Source: Arsukibacterium perlucidum DSM 18276 (GTDB lineage Bacteria; Pseudomonadota; Gammaproteobacteria; Enterobacterales; Alteromonadaceae). Taken from it: 64,000 bases of DNA. Within the stretch, counting starts at the first letter, position 1. The number at the start of each line of letters is the position of its first letter. Shown piece by piece: positions 9,591 through 17,833 of the stretch. A model generated the notes under the pieces. It was not told where the DNA came from and did not search any database. It saw only the letters and a list, made by a program, of their open reading frames with translations. The stretch is taken from positions 62,001 through 126,000 of the forward strand of contig NZ_KB907706.1 of the NCBI RefSeq assembly GCF_000382165.1. The letters are read 5' to 3'. A program made the position numbers and the translations under genes.

Positions 9591-10868
9591 TTACATTTTT
9601 TGCTGCCGACGTATTGCCAGAATAGCCAGTAACAACAGGGCAGAGTAAGGCATGGTGCCGCCTGACGAAGCTTGCGGTGCAGGTTCGGCAGTGGTTTTAT
9701 TGCTTACATTTGGATTAGTACCATTTTGGTACTCTTGCAAAGCGGTAAAGCCATCATTGTCTTTGTCAGAACTGGCGTCGCTGGCATCCAGTGGGTTCAG
9801 GCTGAATTGTACTTCCCAATCATCAGGCATGCCGTCCTGGTCACTGTCGACAGTTGCACTTAGCCGATAACTAACTTGCTCGCCGGCGGCAGTGATATTG
9901 TCTATCCGGATACAGTAGCTATTGGCGAAGCATTGATAAAACGTATCGCCTTGCTGCCAGGCAGCTGTAGCTTGTTCAGGAAATTGGCTTGCTTTGCTAA
10001 AACGCTTTATTTGAGGCTCATCACTAAAGGTAGAATTAGCTAAATTCACTTCAACAATCTGTAAGCCGCTTTGCAATATACTGTATTCTGATTGTGATGT
10101 GGTTGCCCAGACAGAGTGGGTATTGCCCGCATTATCAAACCAGCGGTTTTCAATCAGCAGAAAATGTCCTTCAGCGCCGTTGATTAAATGTTTATGCAGG
10201 TACGCAGTGTCTGCCTGATAATCGGCACCATCAGCAATATCATGGCTTGTCAGGGTGTAGGTATTATTTTGCTGTGCTTCTTTTGGCGAAAACCATTTAG
10301 CGAATAGCCATTTTTCAAATGCTGCGGGGTGCGTCGCTAAATGTGTCTCTGCGGGTTGGGCTGATAACGCGAAATAGCCCATATTACACTTTTCATAGTA
10401 GTAATCCGGGAAACCCAACAGCAAATGTCCCAACTCATGGGTCCAGCTATACAGGACATCTGGTGAAACATCGGTTTCCGGCATATTATTGTACACCCGA
10501 AGATTGGCGTTAATACTTGCTAATATTGCTGTGTGTGGTTCATCGTCTCGCGCCAGGCTTTCAAGTGCGAACGGTTGCAGCATAGCTTGTTCGGCAATCA
10601 CCCCGGGTGGAAAATAACTTATCCCGTCCACTGAACTCAGGTTGGTACCTGAGCACAAACCCGGTCCACCCTCATACAGCAGTACCGCACCATTGAGTAA
10701 CAGCTCATTGTGGTCACGGTTATTAGCATTAATATCAAAATCTTGTGGTAAAAAACCGTGTTTCAGATAAGCGTCTGTCAGCGCATCTTTAAAAACCTGG
10801 CCGCGGTTACAATAGTAGCGGTCATCGTAGTCATTCAGGCTAATATATTGTTCGCGACTTTTTAGCAC
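9591..10868 (-). CDS. M6-like secreted metalloprotease, N-terminally incomplete, with GlyGly-CTERM-like tail
   Basis: The frame has 425 residues from a GTG codon with no ribosome site and no signal peptide. A zinc-protease motif WTHELGHLLLG lies near residue 145, followed by FPDYYYE. A calcium-type repeat DSDQDGMPDDWE leads to DKDNDGFTALQEYQNGTNP (about 345-390). The C-terminus is SSGGTMPYSALLLL then a basic RRQQ, which looks like a GlyGly-CTERM signal for rhombosortase sorting. These tails belong on exported proteins, so the missing signal peptide means the 5-prime end is lost, switched off or misread. The frame stays open about 23 codons upstream of the GTG without an ATG. See the inverted repeat at 10872-10935. 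Confidence 0.7.
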   Translation of the reverse strand: MLKSREQYISLNDYDDRYYCNRGQVFKDALTDAYLKHGFLPQDFDINANNRDHNELLLNGAVLLYEGGPGLCSGTNLSSVDGISYFPPGVIAEQAMLQPFALESLARDDEPHTAILASINANLRVYNNMPETDVSPDVLYSWTHELGHLLLGFPDYYYEKCNMGYFALSAQPAETHLATHPAAFEKWLFAKWFSPKEAQQNNTYTLTSHDIADGADYQADTAYLHKHLINGAEGHFLLIENRWFDNAGNTHSVWATTSQSEYSILQSGLQIVEVNLANSTFSDEPQIKRFSKASQFPEQATAAWQQGDTFYQCFANSYCIRIDNITAAGEQVSYRLSATVDSDQDGMPDDWEVQFSLNPLDASDASSDKDNDGFTALQEYQNGTNPNVSNKTTAEPAPQASSGGTMPYSALLLLAILAIRRQQKM

Positions 10869-10871
10869 CGC

Positions 10872-10935
10872 ATAATGTATTTTTATATTGCCATCATGTA
10901 ACTGAAAAAGGATAAATTTAATGAAAATACATTAT
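10872..10935. repeat. 12-bp perfect inverted repeat around a 40-bp spacer carrying a ribosome site and ATG
   Basis: ATAATGTATTTT (10872-10883) is the exact reverse complement of AAAATACATTAT (10924-10935). The 40-bp spacer ends in AAGGATAAATTTAATG, which serves the plus-strand small ORF (codons ATG AAA ATA CAT TAT). If the spacer were inverted, the same ribosome site and ATG would run in frame into the metalloprotease on the minus strand. Alternatives are an operator palindrome or a past one-time inversion. The arms are seen directly; switching is inference. Confidence 0.6.
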
Positions 10936-11112
10936 TTTCTAATATCCAGCCTTCTCTTGATCGGTTGTTGTTTTACCAATGTGCAAGCTGCCGAGTCGTC
11001 AACAAAATGTCCTGGCGGACCTGCTTTAGCAGATGCGGCGCCAACGGGCTGGGGCGATAGCGTCCCGCACTTAAAGCATTGCAAACGGATTAGGAGCGAG
11101 TTGTTTTCATAG
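10921..11112 (+). CDS. Small secreted protein, 63 residues
   Basis: The ATG has a good AAGGA site eight bases upstream. The product begins with a classical signal peptide (MKIHYFLISSLLLIGCCFTNVQA, cleavage likely before AESS), which leaves a mature peptide of about 40 residues with two cysteines, TKCPGG and LKHCKR. I do not recognise it. It may be a real small exported peptide, or the remaining signal-peptide end of a larger exported protein whose body was lost. It is divergent from the incomplete metalloprotease and begins inside the 12-bp inverted repeat. A disordered region with a TIR element follows. Confidence 0.5.
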   Translation: MKIHYFLISSLLLIGCCFTNVQAAESSTKCPGGPALADAAPTGWGDSVPHLKHCKRIRSELFS

Positions 11113-11451
11113 ATCTATTCATTCAACGCGTTAGCGGAGTAGCTTGGTTTACAGTTATGCCTCAGCAAGTTGGAAAAAAGGGGGCGGAGCCAGGAAAAAG
11201 GGGCGCGGATATAATAACTGTCATTCCTTTACAAGGTATTGAAGTACATAGATTTAACCTGGCTCGCCTTTAATTATCTCGGCCCCCTTTTTCCTTGCTG
11301 AATATTACTTATGTTTTCGTTTTAAAGTGCCTATTACTGACTATCAGAAACCTTGTTTCAGGCGCCTTTTTCTTTTAGGCTGCAGGCAAGTGTAAATATT
11401 GTTTAAACATAGCAAGTCAGAGTAACTTGTTTGGATTAAAAAGAGGTAAAG
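11113..11451. other. Gene-poor stretch upstream of the AbgT-family gene
   Basis: These 339 bases hold no credible gene. The middle is taken up by the TIR element at 11163-11300. The part nearest the transporter contains an AAAGAGG ribosome site (about 11441-11447) for it and an AT-rich region that could hold its promoter. Confidence 0.6.
11163..11300. repeat. 138-bp element with ~20-bp terminal inverted repeats (MITE- or REP-like)
   Basis: The left end CAGCAAGTTGGAAAAAAGGG and the right end, read in reverse complement as CAGCAAGGAAAAAGGGGGCC, match apart from a two-base insertion and one extra A. Inside, GGAGCCAGG on the left answers CCTGGCTCGCC on the right. The G-rich block after an A-run and the gcgagccagg core resemble short palindromic elements mobilised by IS200-like REP-associated transposases. 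No transposase gene is present and no target-site duplication is obvious. It can form a strong hairpin and might also end transcription. Confidence 0.55.
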
Positions 11452-13002
11452 ATGACAACTCCGGTCACTGAGCAAGCCACAGGCTTTATTGCATTTGTAG
11501 AGCGCATGGGGAAGCATATTCCTGATCCCGTGATCATATTTATTTATTTTCTGGTTGGCTCGCTCGTTCTGACCGCGTTAATTGGTGGCTTACAGTTTGA
11601 AACTCATGGCGCTGCGGGTGTGCCCGTGGTGCATGAGATTAAAAATATGCTGGCGCGGGAAAACGTGGTCTGGCTTTTTGATAATGCGCTGCTGGCTAAT
11701 TGGCTGGGTTTTGGTGGAGGCGTACTGGGGGTTATCCTGATTGTGATGCTAGGAGTGGGTATTGCCGAGCATTCAGGGTTATTTAATGCCATCTTAAAAA
11801 AGGTAAGCCGAGGCTTGCCGGTTAATTGGTTGCCATTATTTTTGGTATTTATTGGCATTATGAGTTCGATCGCTACTGATGCCGGGTATTTAATTTTGAT
11901 CCCGTTAGCGGGGCTGTTGTACGCAGGATTGGGCAAAAACCCACTTATCGGTATGGCTGCTGCCTTTGCCGGTGTTTCGGCCGGCTTCAGTGCCAATTTG
12001 ATTCCGGCCACGCCTATCGATGTAATTATTGGGATGAATGCCAAGGTTTTTGCCGAAGCGCAGGGCGTACCTTTTGTTAATGCAGCGGGAGAAGCACTTA
12101 CCCCAGCCACCATGCATTACTATTTTATTTTCATTTCTACTTTTGTGTTGGCTGCCGTTGGTGCCTGGGTGACCTTAAAATTTGTGGCTCCCAGATTGGA
12201 GCAAAAACCTTATACGGTGCCAACTGATTTACAGCTATCTGACTTTGATGTGACACCAGCAGAAAAGCGGGGCCTCAGAGCTTCTGGTGTTGCGTTAGTC
12301 TTAGTATTGGCAGCCATTACCGGCTTGGCACTAGGCCCTTTAGCAAGCTTTACCAATGCTGCAGGGCAACAAGTGACGCCCTTTTTAAATAATATTATCT
12401 TAGTCATCACCTTTGTTTTTGCCGCGGTGGGTATCGCCTTTGGCGTAGCCAGTGGCAAATTTAACAGTATGCTCGATGTAGTCAAAGCCATGGTAAAACA
12501 AATGGATACCATGGGCTATATCCTGGTGCTCACCTTCTTTTGTTATAACTTTTTAGGGGTGCTTAGTTATAGTGGGCTGGGGGCTTATATTACCTATCTT
12601 GGTGCCAATGCCTTGATCTTATTAGGTTTACAGCAGTATCCAGTCTTACTGCTTATCGGCTTTGTGCTGGTCACCGCCATCATTAACCTTTTTGTTGGTG
12701 GTCTCACCTCGAAGTGGATGTTACTGGGACCCATCTTTATCCCAATGCTGTACATTGTTAACCCTGCCATGACCCCTGATTTAGTGTCCGCTGCCTTTCG
12801 GGTAGCCGATTCGGCAACCAATATTATTACGCCTATGATGAGTTATGCCGGCATTATCCTGGCCTTTATGCGCAAATATAATCCGGAGCTGGGTTTTGGT
12901 GAAATGATTGCCATGATGTTGCCATATTCCCTGGCCTTTTTGGGTGTTTGGCTATTATTGCTGGTGGGTTTCTTTAGTTTTGGTATTCCACTGGGCTTTT
13001 AA
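11452..13002 (+). CDS. AbgT family transporter
   Basis: This 516-residue membrane protein has about eleven to thirteen helices and two reentrant-hairpin regions typical of the AbgT family. FVERMGKHIPDPVIIF near the N-terminus is the family hallmark, and VGGLTSKWMLLGPIFIPML and DSATNIITPMMSYAG are also typical. E. coli AbgT imports p-aminobenzoyl-glutamate; relatives such as MtrF export sulfonamides and folate intermediates. Which direction applies here is not visible, and no abgAB hydrolase genes are adjacent, so the symbol is withheld. An AAAGAGG site lies close before the ATG, and a strong hairpin follows the stop. Confidence 0.93.
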   Translation: MTTPVTEQATGFIAFVERMGKHIPDPVIIFIYFLVGSLVLTALIGGLQFETHGAAGVPVVHEIKNMLARENVVWLFDNALLANWLGFGGGVLGVILIVMLGVGIAEHSGLFNAILKKVSRGLPVNWLPLFLVFIGIMSSIATDAGYLILIPLAGLLYAGLGKNPLIGMAAAFAGVSAGFSANLIPATPIDVIIGMNAKVFAEAQGVPFVNAAGEALTPATMHYYFIFISTFVLAAVGAWVTLKFVAPRLEQKPYTVPTDLQLSDFDVTPAEKRGLRASGVALVLVLAAITGLALGPLASFTNAAGQQVTPFLNNIILVITFVFAAVGIAFGVASGKFNSMLDVVKAMVKQMDTMGYILVLTFFCYNFLGVLSYSGLGAYITYLGANALILLGLQQYPVLLLIGFVLVTAIINLFVGGLTSKWMLLGPIFIPMLYIVNPAMTPDLVSAAFRVADSATNIITPMMSYAGIILAFMRKYNPELGFGEMIAMMLPYSLAFLGVWLLLLVGFFSFGIPLGF

Positions 13003-13029
13003 TCTCGAAAGCGCGAAAGCGGTCAAAAT

Positions 13030-13062
13030 AAAAAGCCGGTCAGTAACCCTGATCGGCTTTTT
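13030..13062. terminator. Bidirectional terminator between the AbgT-family gene and the DUF885 gene
   Basis: AAAAAGCCGGTCAG pairs with CTGATCGGCTTTTT with one G-T pair, and both strands carry an A-run on one side and a T-run on the other. It sits between two convergent genes. Confidence 0.85.
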
Positions 13063-13079
13063 ACTTGTTCGTTGGTTAA

Positions 13080-14930
13080 TTACTCAGGCTTAGCAGCAGC
13101 GATATATTCGTCTACCAGTTGCTCCAGTACATCCAATGGCACGGCGCCATTGCGCAGCACTACGTCGTGGAAATCGCGGATATCAAAGTGTTCGCCCAAA
13201 GCCGTTTTGGCTTTTTCGCGCAGCTCCAGAATTTTAATCATGCCGATTTTGTAGGCAGTCGCCTGGCCTGGCATCACGATATAGCGTTCGATAGCTTTGC
13301 TGGCATCGGTGGCAGAATTCGGGGTGTTGTCTATCAGATACTGAATAGCTTGCTCGCGGGTCCATTTTTTAGCGTGAATCCCGGTATCTACCACTAAACG
13401 ACACGCGCGCCACAGCTCCATCGCCAGCCGGCCAAAGTCAGAGTAGGGGTCCTGGTATAAGCCTATTTCTTTTGGCAATACTTCACTATACAAGCCCCAA
13501 CCCTCAATGTAAGCAGTGTAACCACCAAAGCGGCGGAATTTGGGCATGTCTTCCAGCTCCTGGGCAATAGCCAGTTGCATATGATGGCCCGGAATTCCTT
13601 CATGATATGCCAGTGCTTCTAACTGATAGGTCGGCATGTCCTGCATCTGATACAGGTTGGCATAATAAACACCAGGGCGGCTGCCATCCATTGATGGCCG
13701 TTGATAAAAGGCTTTGCCGGCGCTCTTTTCGCGAAACGGTTCCACCGCTTTGACAATCATATCAGCGTTCGGTTTTACCCGGAATAAACCATCCAGCCGG
13801 CCTTTCATATCATCGATAACCCGGGTTGCTTCTGTCAGATAGGCGGCGCGGCCTTCATCAGTATCAGGATAGTAAAACTGTGAGTCTTCGCGCATAAACA
13901 CGAAGAACTCAGCTAAGCTGCCATCAAACTCAACCTGCTGCATAATGTCACGCATTTCCGTATGAATACGGGCCACTTCATCCAGGCCCAGCTGATGAAT
14001 TTGCTCTGCAGTTAAGTCGGTGGTGGTAATCCGCTGCAGCCGGTGCTGATAAAAGGCAGCACCGTCTTCCAAACGCCATACACCATCGTCAGTGGTAGCT
14101 TGCTGCTGCAAATTCTGTAAGTAGCTAATCAGGCTTTGGTAAGCCGGGCCGACACTGGTTAGTAGCGCAACGCTGGCTTCATCTACCAGTAATTTCTGGT
14201 CAACTTCATCCAGCTCTAATGCCTGTACTTTCTTTTTAAAGTCGGCCAGCAGAGTGCTGTCATCACCTGGGTTAAAAGGTGCACCGCTAACCACATTCTG
14301 GCTGGAGCTGATCACGTGTTCAAATACAAACTCCGGAATGATAATGTTTTTCTCAGCGCGCTTAGTGAGTTGCTGTTGCAGCTGGCTGAATAGCTGCGGC
14401 ACATTATTCAGGCGGGCAATGTAAGCTTTGGCATCACTGACATCATCAATTTTATGCTGGTTAATTAATAGCGATGGTACCATCGAATGAATACCAAACA
14501 TCTGATTTACCGGATAGCTGTATAAGCGCCATTTACGGTCTTCCAGGCTGTTTTGCAAATCCTGCCGCATTAACTGATAACTAAGAGCTGTGTTAGGGTC
14601 CAGTTGGTTTTGGTCGATAGCGTTTAGCATATCAAGGTGATTACGGGTCATGGTCAGTTCTGCGTCATAGGCTGCATCACTCAAGTCCTGCCATTTATCA
14701 TAATCATCTTTGATGCCAAGCCGGGTTTGCAGCACCGGGTCACGACGAACCTGCTCCATGAAAATTTGCTCAAACAGCTGGTTCGCTTGCTCGTTAACGT
14801 CAAGCTGAACTGCCGCAGTTTGCTCACCAGTCAGCCCCGGCTGAGAGGTTTTAGGACCGCAGCCACCTGCTAATGCCAGGCTGACGGCCAGTGGGATTAA
14901 AGCGAGAGTGCGAAAAGTTGTCTTTTTCAT
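13080..14930 (-). CDS. DUF885 family lipoprotein, putative zinc peptidase
   Basis: The chosen ATG at 14930 follows GAGGACC; the open frame runs twelve codons further upstream without support. About 616 residues. A lipoprotein signal peptide ends in the lipobox LAGGC, followed by GPKTSQPG. The DUF885 core contains the HEGIPGHHMQ metal-binding motif (about residue 460) and a downstream YIEGWGLYSE with the expected third ligand Glu. Related proteins are peptidase-like and are often placed near amino-acid use genes. The likely site is the periplasmic face, tethered by lipid. Substrate is unknown. It is convergent with the AbgT-family gene. Confidence 0.88.
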   Translation of the reverse strand: MKKTTFRTLALIPLAVSLALAGGCGPKTSQPGLTGEQTAAVQLDVNEQANQLFEQIFMEQVRRDPVLQTRLGIKDDYDKWQDLSDAAYDAELTMTRNHLDMLNAIDQNQLDPNTALSYQLMRQDLQNSLEDRKWRLYSYPVNQMFGIHSMVPSLLINQHKIDDVSDAKAYIARLNNVPQLFSQLQQQLTKRAEKNIIIPEFVFEHVISSSQNVVSGAPFNPGDDSTLLADFKKKVQALELDEVDQKLLVDEASVALLTSVGPAYQSLISYLQNLQQQATTDDGVWRLEDGAAFYQHRLQRITTTDLTAEQIHQLGLDEVARIHTEMRDIMQQVEFDGSLAEFFVFMREDSQFYYPDTDEGRAAYLTEATRVIDDMKGRLDGLFRVKPNADMIVKAVEPFREKSAGKAFYQRPSMDGSRPGVYYANLYQMQDMPTYQLEALAYHEGIPGHHMQLAIAQELEDMPKFRRFGGYTAYIEGWGLYSEVLPKEIGLYQDPYSDFGRLAMELWRACRLVVDTGIHAKKWTREQAIQYLIDNTPNSATDASKAIERYIVMPGQATAYKIGMIKILELREKAKTALGEHFDIRDFHDVVLRNGAVPLDVLEQLVDEYIAAAKPE

Positions 14931-15007
14931 AGTTGGTCCTCTGTTGTCGTTATTATTTGCTGTCACCTGTCACTGATTTATACCAATACTGAATCAATAA
15001 ACCTCAG

Positions 15008-16153
15008 TTAATCAATAAAAAGGGTCAGCAAATCATTCAGATAACGGGCGCCTTTGTCAGTAATTTGCCAGTGCTGCCCCGAATCCAGCAGCAGTTGCTG
15101 GGCTACTGCAGCGTTAATTGCCGGTGCTATGCCACTTACCGGCAAACCGGTATAGGCGCTGAACTCGCTGTGTGGACAAGGCTCCAGCAAGCGAAACCGG
15201 TTCATAAAAAATTCAAACGGCCGATCTTCTGCCGGCACTTGCTCCTTGCTGTCCAGATAACCGCGGCTGATATCCATGTAGCCTTTCGGGTGTTTAATTT
15301 TAACTGTGCGTAAAATGGCATTGCGGGTTGCTAAGGTTATCTTGCCATGGGCACCGCAGCCAATACCCAGATAATCGCCGTAACGCCAGTAATTAAGGTT
15401 ATGCCGGCACTGATGGCCCGGCTTGGCGTAAGCAGAAATCTCATATTGCTGATAGCCGTGTTGTTGCAACAATGCCAGGCCCTGCTGCTGAATGTCCCAC
15501 AAGGTATCATCAGCGGGTAATACCGGCGGTCGCGAAGCAAAAGCCGTGTTGGGCTCTATTGTTAACTGATACCAGGATAAGTGTGGTGGCGAGAGCGCAA
15601 TAGCCTGATGCAAATCGGCCAGCGCGCCGCTGATATCCTGCCCGGGCAAGCCGTGCATTAAATCAAGATTAAAGCTGGCAAGGGGCAGGCTGCTGGCCAG
15701 TTTCGCGGCCCGGATAGCTTCGTCACAATCGTGAATACGGCCCAGGGCTTTTAACTGCGCAGTCTGGAAGCTTTGCACGCCAATTGAAAAACGAGTTACC
15801 CCGGCGCTGACATAACCGGCAAAACGCTCTGCCTCAACCGTACCCGGGTTGGCTTCCATCGTTACTTCCATGTCCTCGGTGCAGTTTAAGCGTTGCTTAA
15901 CCCCCTCGAGGATCCGGCAGATACCGGCTGCTGAAAACACGCTGGGCGTGCCGCCACCAATAAAGATGCTAGTTACCGGGCGCTGGCCTACCAGCTGCAA
16001 ATCCTGGTCTAAATCGGCCAGCAAATGGGCGATATATTCCTGCTCTGGTATGCCTTGTTTCACCGCGTGCGAATTAAAATCACAATACGGACATTTTTGA
16101 ATACACCAGGGAATATGAATATACAGCGAGAGCGGTGGTAATTGCAGGCTCAC
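15008..16153 (-). CDS. hemW: Radical SAM heme chaperone HemW
   Basis: This 381-residue radical SAM protein has the CxxxCxxC cluster motif in PWCIQKCPYCDFNSH near residue 20, the GGGTPS motif near residue 69 and IGVQSFQ near 124. A HemN-like C-terminal domain follows. HemW proteins bind heme and deliver it to respiratory enzymes; they lack the N-terminal extension of true coproporphyrinogen oxidase HemN, which fits this start. The start codon is GTG, directly after the rdgB stop with no spacer, as in many gammaproteobacteria. It is the last gene of the yggS-proC-yggT-rdgB block. Confidence 0.95.
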   Translation of the reverse strand: MSLQLPPLSLYIHIPWCIQKCPYCDFNSHAVKQGIPEQEYIAHLLADLDQDLQLVGQRPVTSIFIGGGTPSVFSAAGICRILEGVKQRLNCTEDMEVTMEANPGTVEAERFAGYVSAGVTRFSIGVQSFQTAQLKALGRIHDCDEAIRAAKLASSLPLASFNLDLMHGLPGQDISGALADLHQAIALSPPHLSWYQLTIEPNTAFASRPPVLPADDTLWDIQQQGLALLQQHGYQQYEISAYAKPGHQCRHNLNYWRYGDYLGIGCGAHGKITLATRNAILRTVKIKHPKGYMDISRGYLDSKEQVPAEDRPFEFFMNRFRLLEPCPHSEFSAYTGLPVSGIAPAINAAVAQQLLLDSGQHWQITDKGARYLNDLLTLFID

Positions 16154-16756
16154 TTAACCTGCCTGCTGTGATTGTAAAAGTGTTACCAGCTGGCGCAATG
16201 CCTGGCCCCTGTGGCTGAGTGCCGCTTTTTGCTCTTTACTCAGCTCGGCGGCACTGACAGTATGGCCTGAGGGAATAAATACCGGGTCGTAACCAAAGCC
16301 ACCGTCGCCTTTTATCGTCTCACTGATCCTGCCTGGCCAGATACCGTGACAGACTATTGGCGTAGGGTCGCTGGCATGGCGCAGGTATACCAGTACACAA
16401 TGAAACCGGGCACTGCGATCTGCTGTAGGTACGTTGTGCATGGCCTGTAATAATTTACTGATATTATCGCTGTCGGTTGCTGCTTCACCGCTGTAACGCG
16501 CCGAATAAATGCCCGGCTCACCGTTGAGGGCATCTACTGCCAGACCTGAATCATCGGCAATCGCCGGTAAGCCCGTAGCTAACGAAGCATGGCGGGCTTT
16601 TAAAATCGCATTTTCGATAAATGTCAGGCCGGTTTCATCGGCATCTGCTACGCCCAGCGCCTGCTGCGATATTATTTGTAGCTGATAAGGCGCCAGCAGG
16701 GCACTAAGCTCGCTGATTTTACCTTTGTTTGAACTGGCAAGAACAAGTTTTTCCAT
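16154..16756 (-). CDS. rdgB: XTP/dITP diphosphatase RdgB
   Basis: This 200-residue Ham1/ITPase family protein cleans the nucleotide pool of dITP, ITP and XTP. It shows the family start [14 protein letters not shown], the [11 protein letters not shown] motif (about residue 68), [12 protein letters not shown] (about 148) and the closing LSHRGQAL (about 178), all in the usual spacing. Length is normal for the family (E. coli RdgB has 197 residues). It is tightly linked to hemW downstream and lies 31 bases after the DUF4426 gene. Confidence 0.96.
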   Translation of the reverse strand: MEKLVLASSNKGKISELSALLAPYQLQIISQQALGVADADETGLTFIENAILKARHASLATGLPAIADDSGLAVDALNGEPGIYSARYSGEAATDSDNISKLLQAMHNVPTADRSARFHCVLVYLRHASDPTPIVCHGIWPGRISETIKGDGGFGYDPVFIPSGHTVSAAELSKEQKAALSHRGQALRQLVTLLQSQQAG

Positions 16757-16787
16757 ATATTCCGGGCTTGGTTAGTGATTTAAACGA

Positions 16788-17222
16788 TTAATCGACATAA
16801 AAGGTATGGCTGAAGGTCAGTTGTTGTTGCTGATTACCCTGGCTGATATCGATAATAAAATTATACAGCTGCTCATTTTGATAAGGCACTGTTGCCAGGT
16901 AATAAACCGCATCGCCTTCCACCACCTGGTTGAATTCCAGCTTACGCTGGCGGCCAACCAGATCTTTAGCGGTACCGCGGATAGTAACTTGCTGTGCTTG
17001 CTGACTGGTGCTGTCCAATACCGAAATATTAATTACGCCATTAAATTTACTACGCTGAATGTCATTTTCAACTGCTATTTCCGGCGTTAAAAAAGTGGCC
17101 GGAAAAGCGATATAATGCACATCCCAGTCACCAAGCTTTTTCTTTTGTTCAGCCTTAAGCCCCATACTTACTAACACCATGAGGATAGCAAAGACCGACG
17201 CTAAAAAACCTGAGTATTTCAT
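16788..17222 (-). CDS. DUF4426 periplasmic protein
   Basis: I choose the ATG at 17222. It has GGAG eight bases upstream and begins a good signal peptide (MKYSGFLASVFAILMVLVS, cut after GLKA). A GTG that overlaps the yggT stop (GTGA) would give 19 more residues ahead of the signal peptide and is less likely. The mature part of about 120 residues is mostly beta-sheet, starting KKLGDWDVHYIAFPATFL as in the DUF4426 family. That family sits between yggT and rdgB in several Alteromonadales and vibrios. The function is unknown. Confidence 0.82.
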   Translation of the reverse strand: MKYSGFLASVFAILMVLVSMGLKAEQKKKLGDWDVHYIAFPATFLTPEIAVENDIQRSKFNGVINISVLDSTSQQAQQVTIRGTAKDLVGRQRKLEFNQVVEGDAVYYLATVPYQNEQLYNFIIDISQGNQQQQLTFSHTFYVD

Positions 17223-17275
17223 AAGGTGGCTCCTGTAATGATTATTGCGTTGTAGCCTGTTCTCAATAAGAGAGA

Positions 17276-17815
17276 TCACAGGCCCCGAAACAGATCGCCC
17301 AATAAGATGGTAATAAACTGAATAGCGATAATCAGCACAAATACTGATAAATCCAGGCCTCCCAGAGGTGGTATTACTCTTCTTATTGGCCTTAGCATTG
17401 GCTCAGTCAATTGATGCATAACAAGTTCAATCGGGTTACGACCCTGACTAAACCAGCTTAATAAGGCACGGATAATTAAAATCCAGAACAGCAGATTAAG
17501 GGATTCTTTAAGCAGCACCAAAAAACCACTGATTAAGGTAGCAGGCACCTGAATACTGCCTACCAGAACCAGCTGCAATACTATAAGTTTAGTCACTGCA
17601 ACCAGATACGCCAACACCACGGTTGCAGTATCCAGTTTGCCAATGCTGGGGATCAAGCGTCGCAACGGCAATACTGCCGGATTAGTGACTTTAACAATAA
17701 GCTGACTGAACGGATTGTAAAAGTCAGCTCTGGCCAGTTGCAGCCAAACCCTTAAAATAACCAACATTAATAGTAGGTTAAAAGCGGTGTTAATCAAAAA
17801 AAGCATAGCCTGCAT
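17276..17815 (-). CDS. yggT: YggT family membrane protein
   Basis: This 179-residue protein has two YGGT repeats, each a pair of membrane helices joined by a short polar loop with the pattern NPAVLPLRRLIPSIGKLD (about residues 45-62) and EPMLRPIRRVIPPLGGLD (about 137-154). Four membrane helices in total are predicted. E. coli YggT has been linked to osmotic and potassium homeostasis, but its mechanism is not known. It follows proC by 18 bases in the conserved yggS-proC-yggT order. Confidence 0.9.
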   Translation of the reverse strand: MQAMLFLINTAFNLLLMLVILRVWLQLARADFYNPFSQLIVKVTNPAVLPLRRLIPSIGKLDTATVVLAYLVAVTKLIVLQLVLVGSIQVPATLISGFLVLLKESLNLLFWILIIRALLSWFSQGRNPIELVMHQLTEPMLRPIRRVIPPLGGLDLSVFVLIIAIQFITILLGDLFRGL

Positions 17816-17833
17816 TCTTGGCTCTCCGGCAAC

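Noticed and set aside
11604-12113. 169-residue ORF antisense to the AbgT-family gene
   Set aside because: It is the reverse shadow of a strongly conserved membrane protein and has no ribosome site or family similarity.
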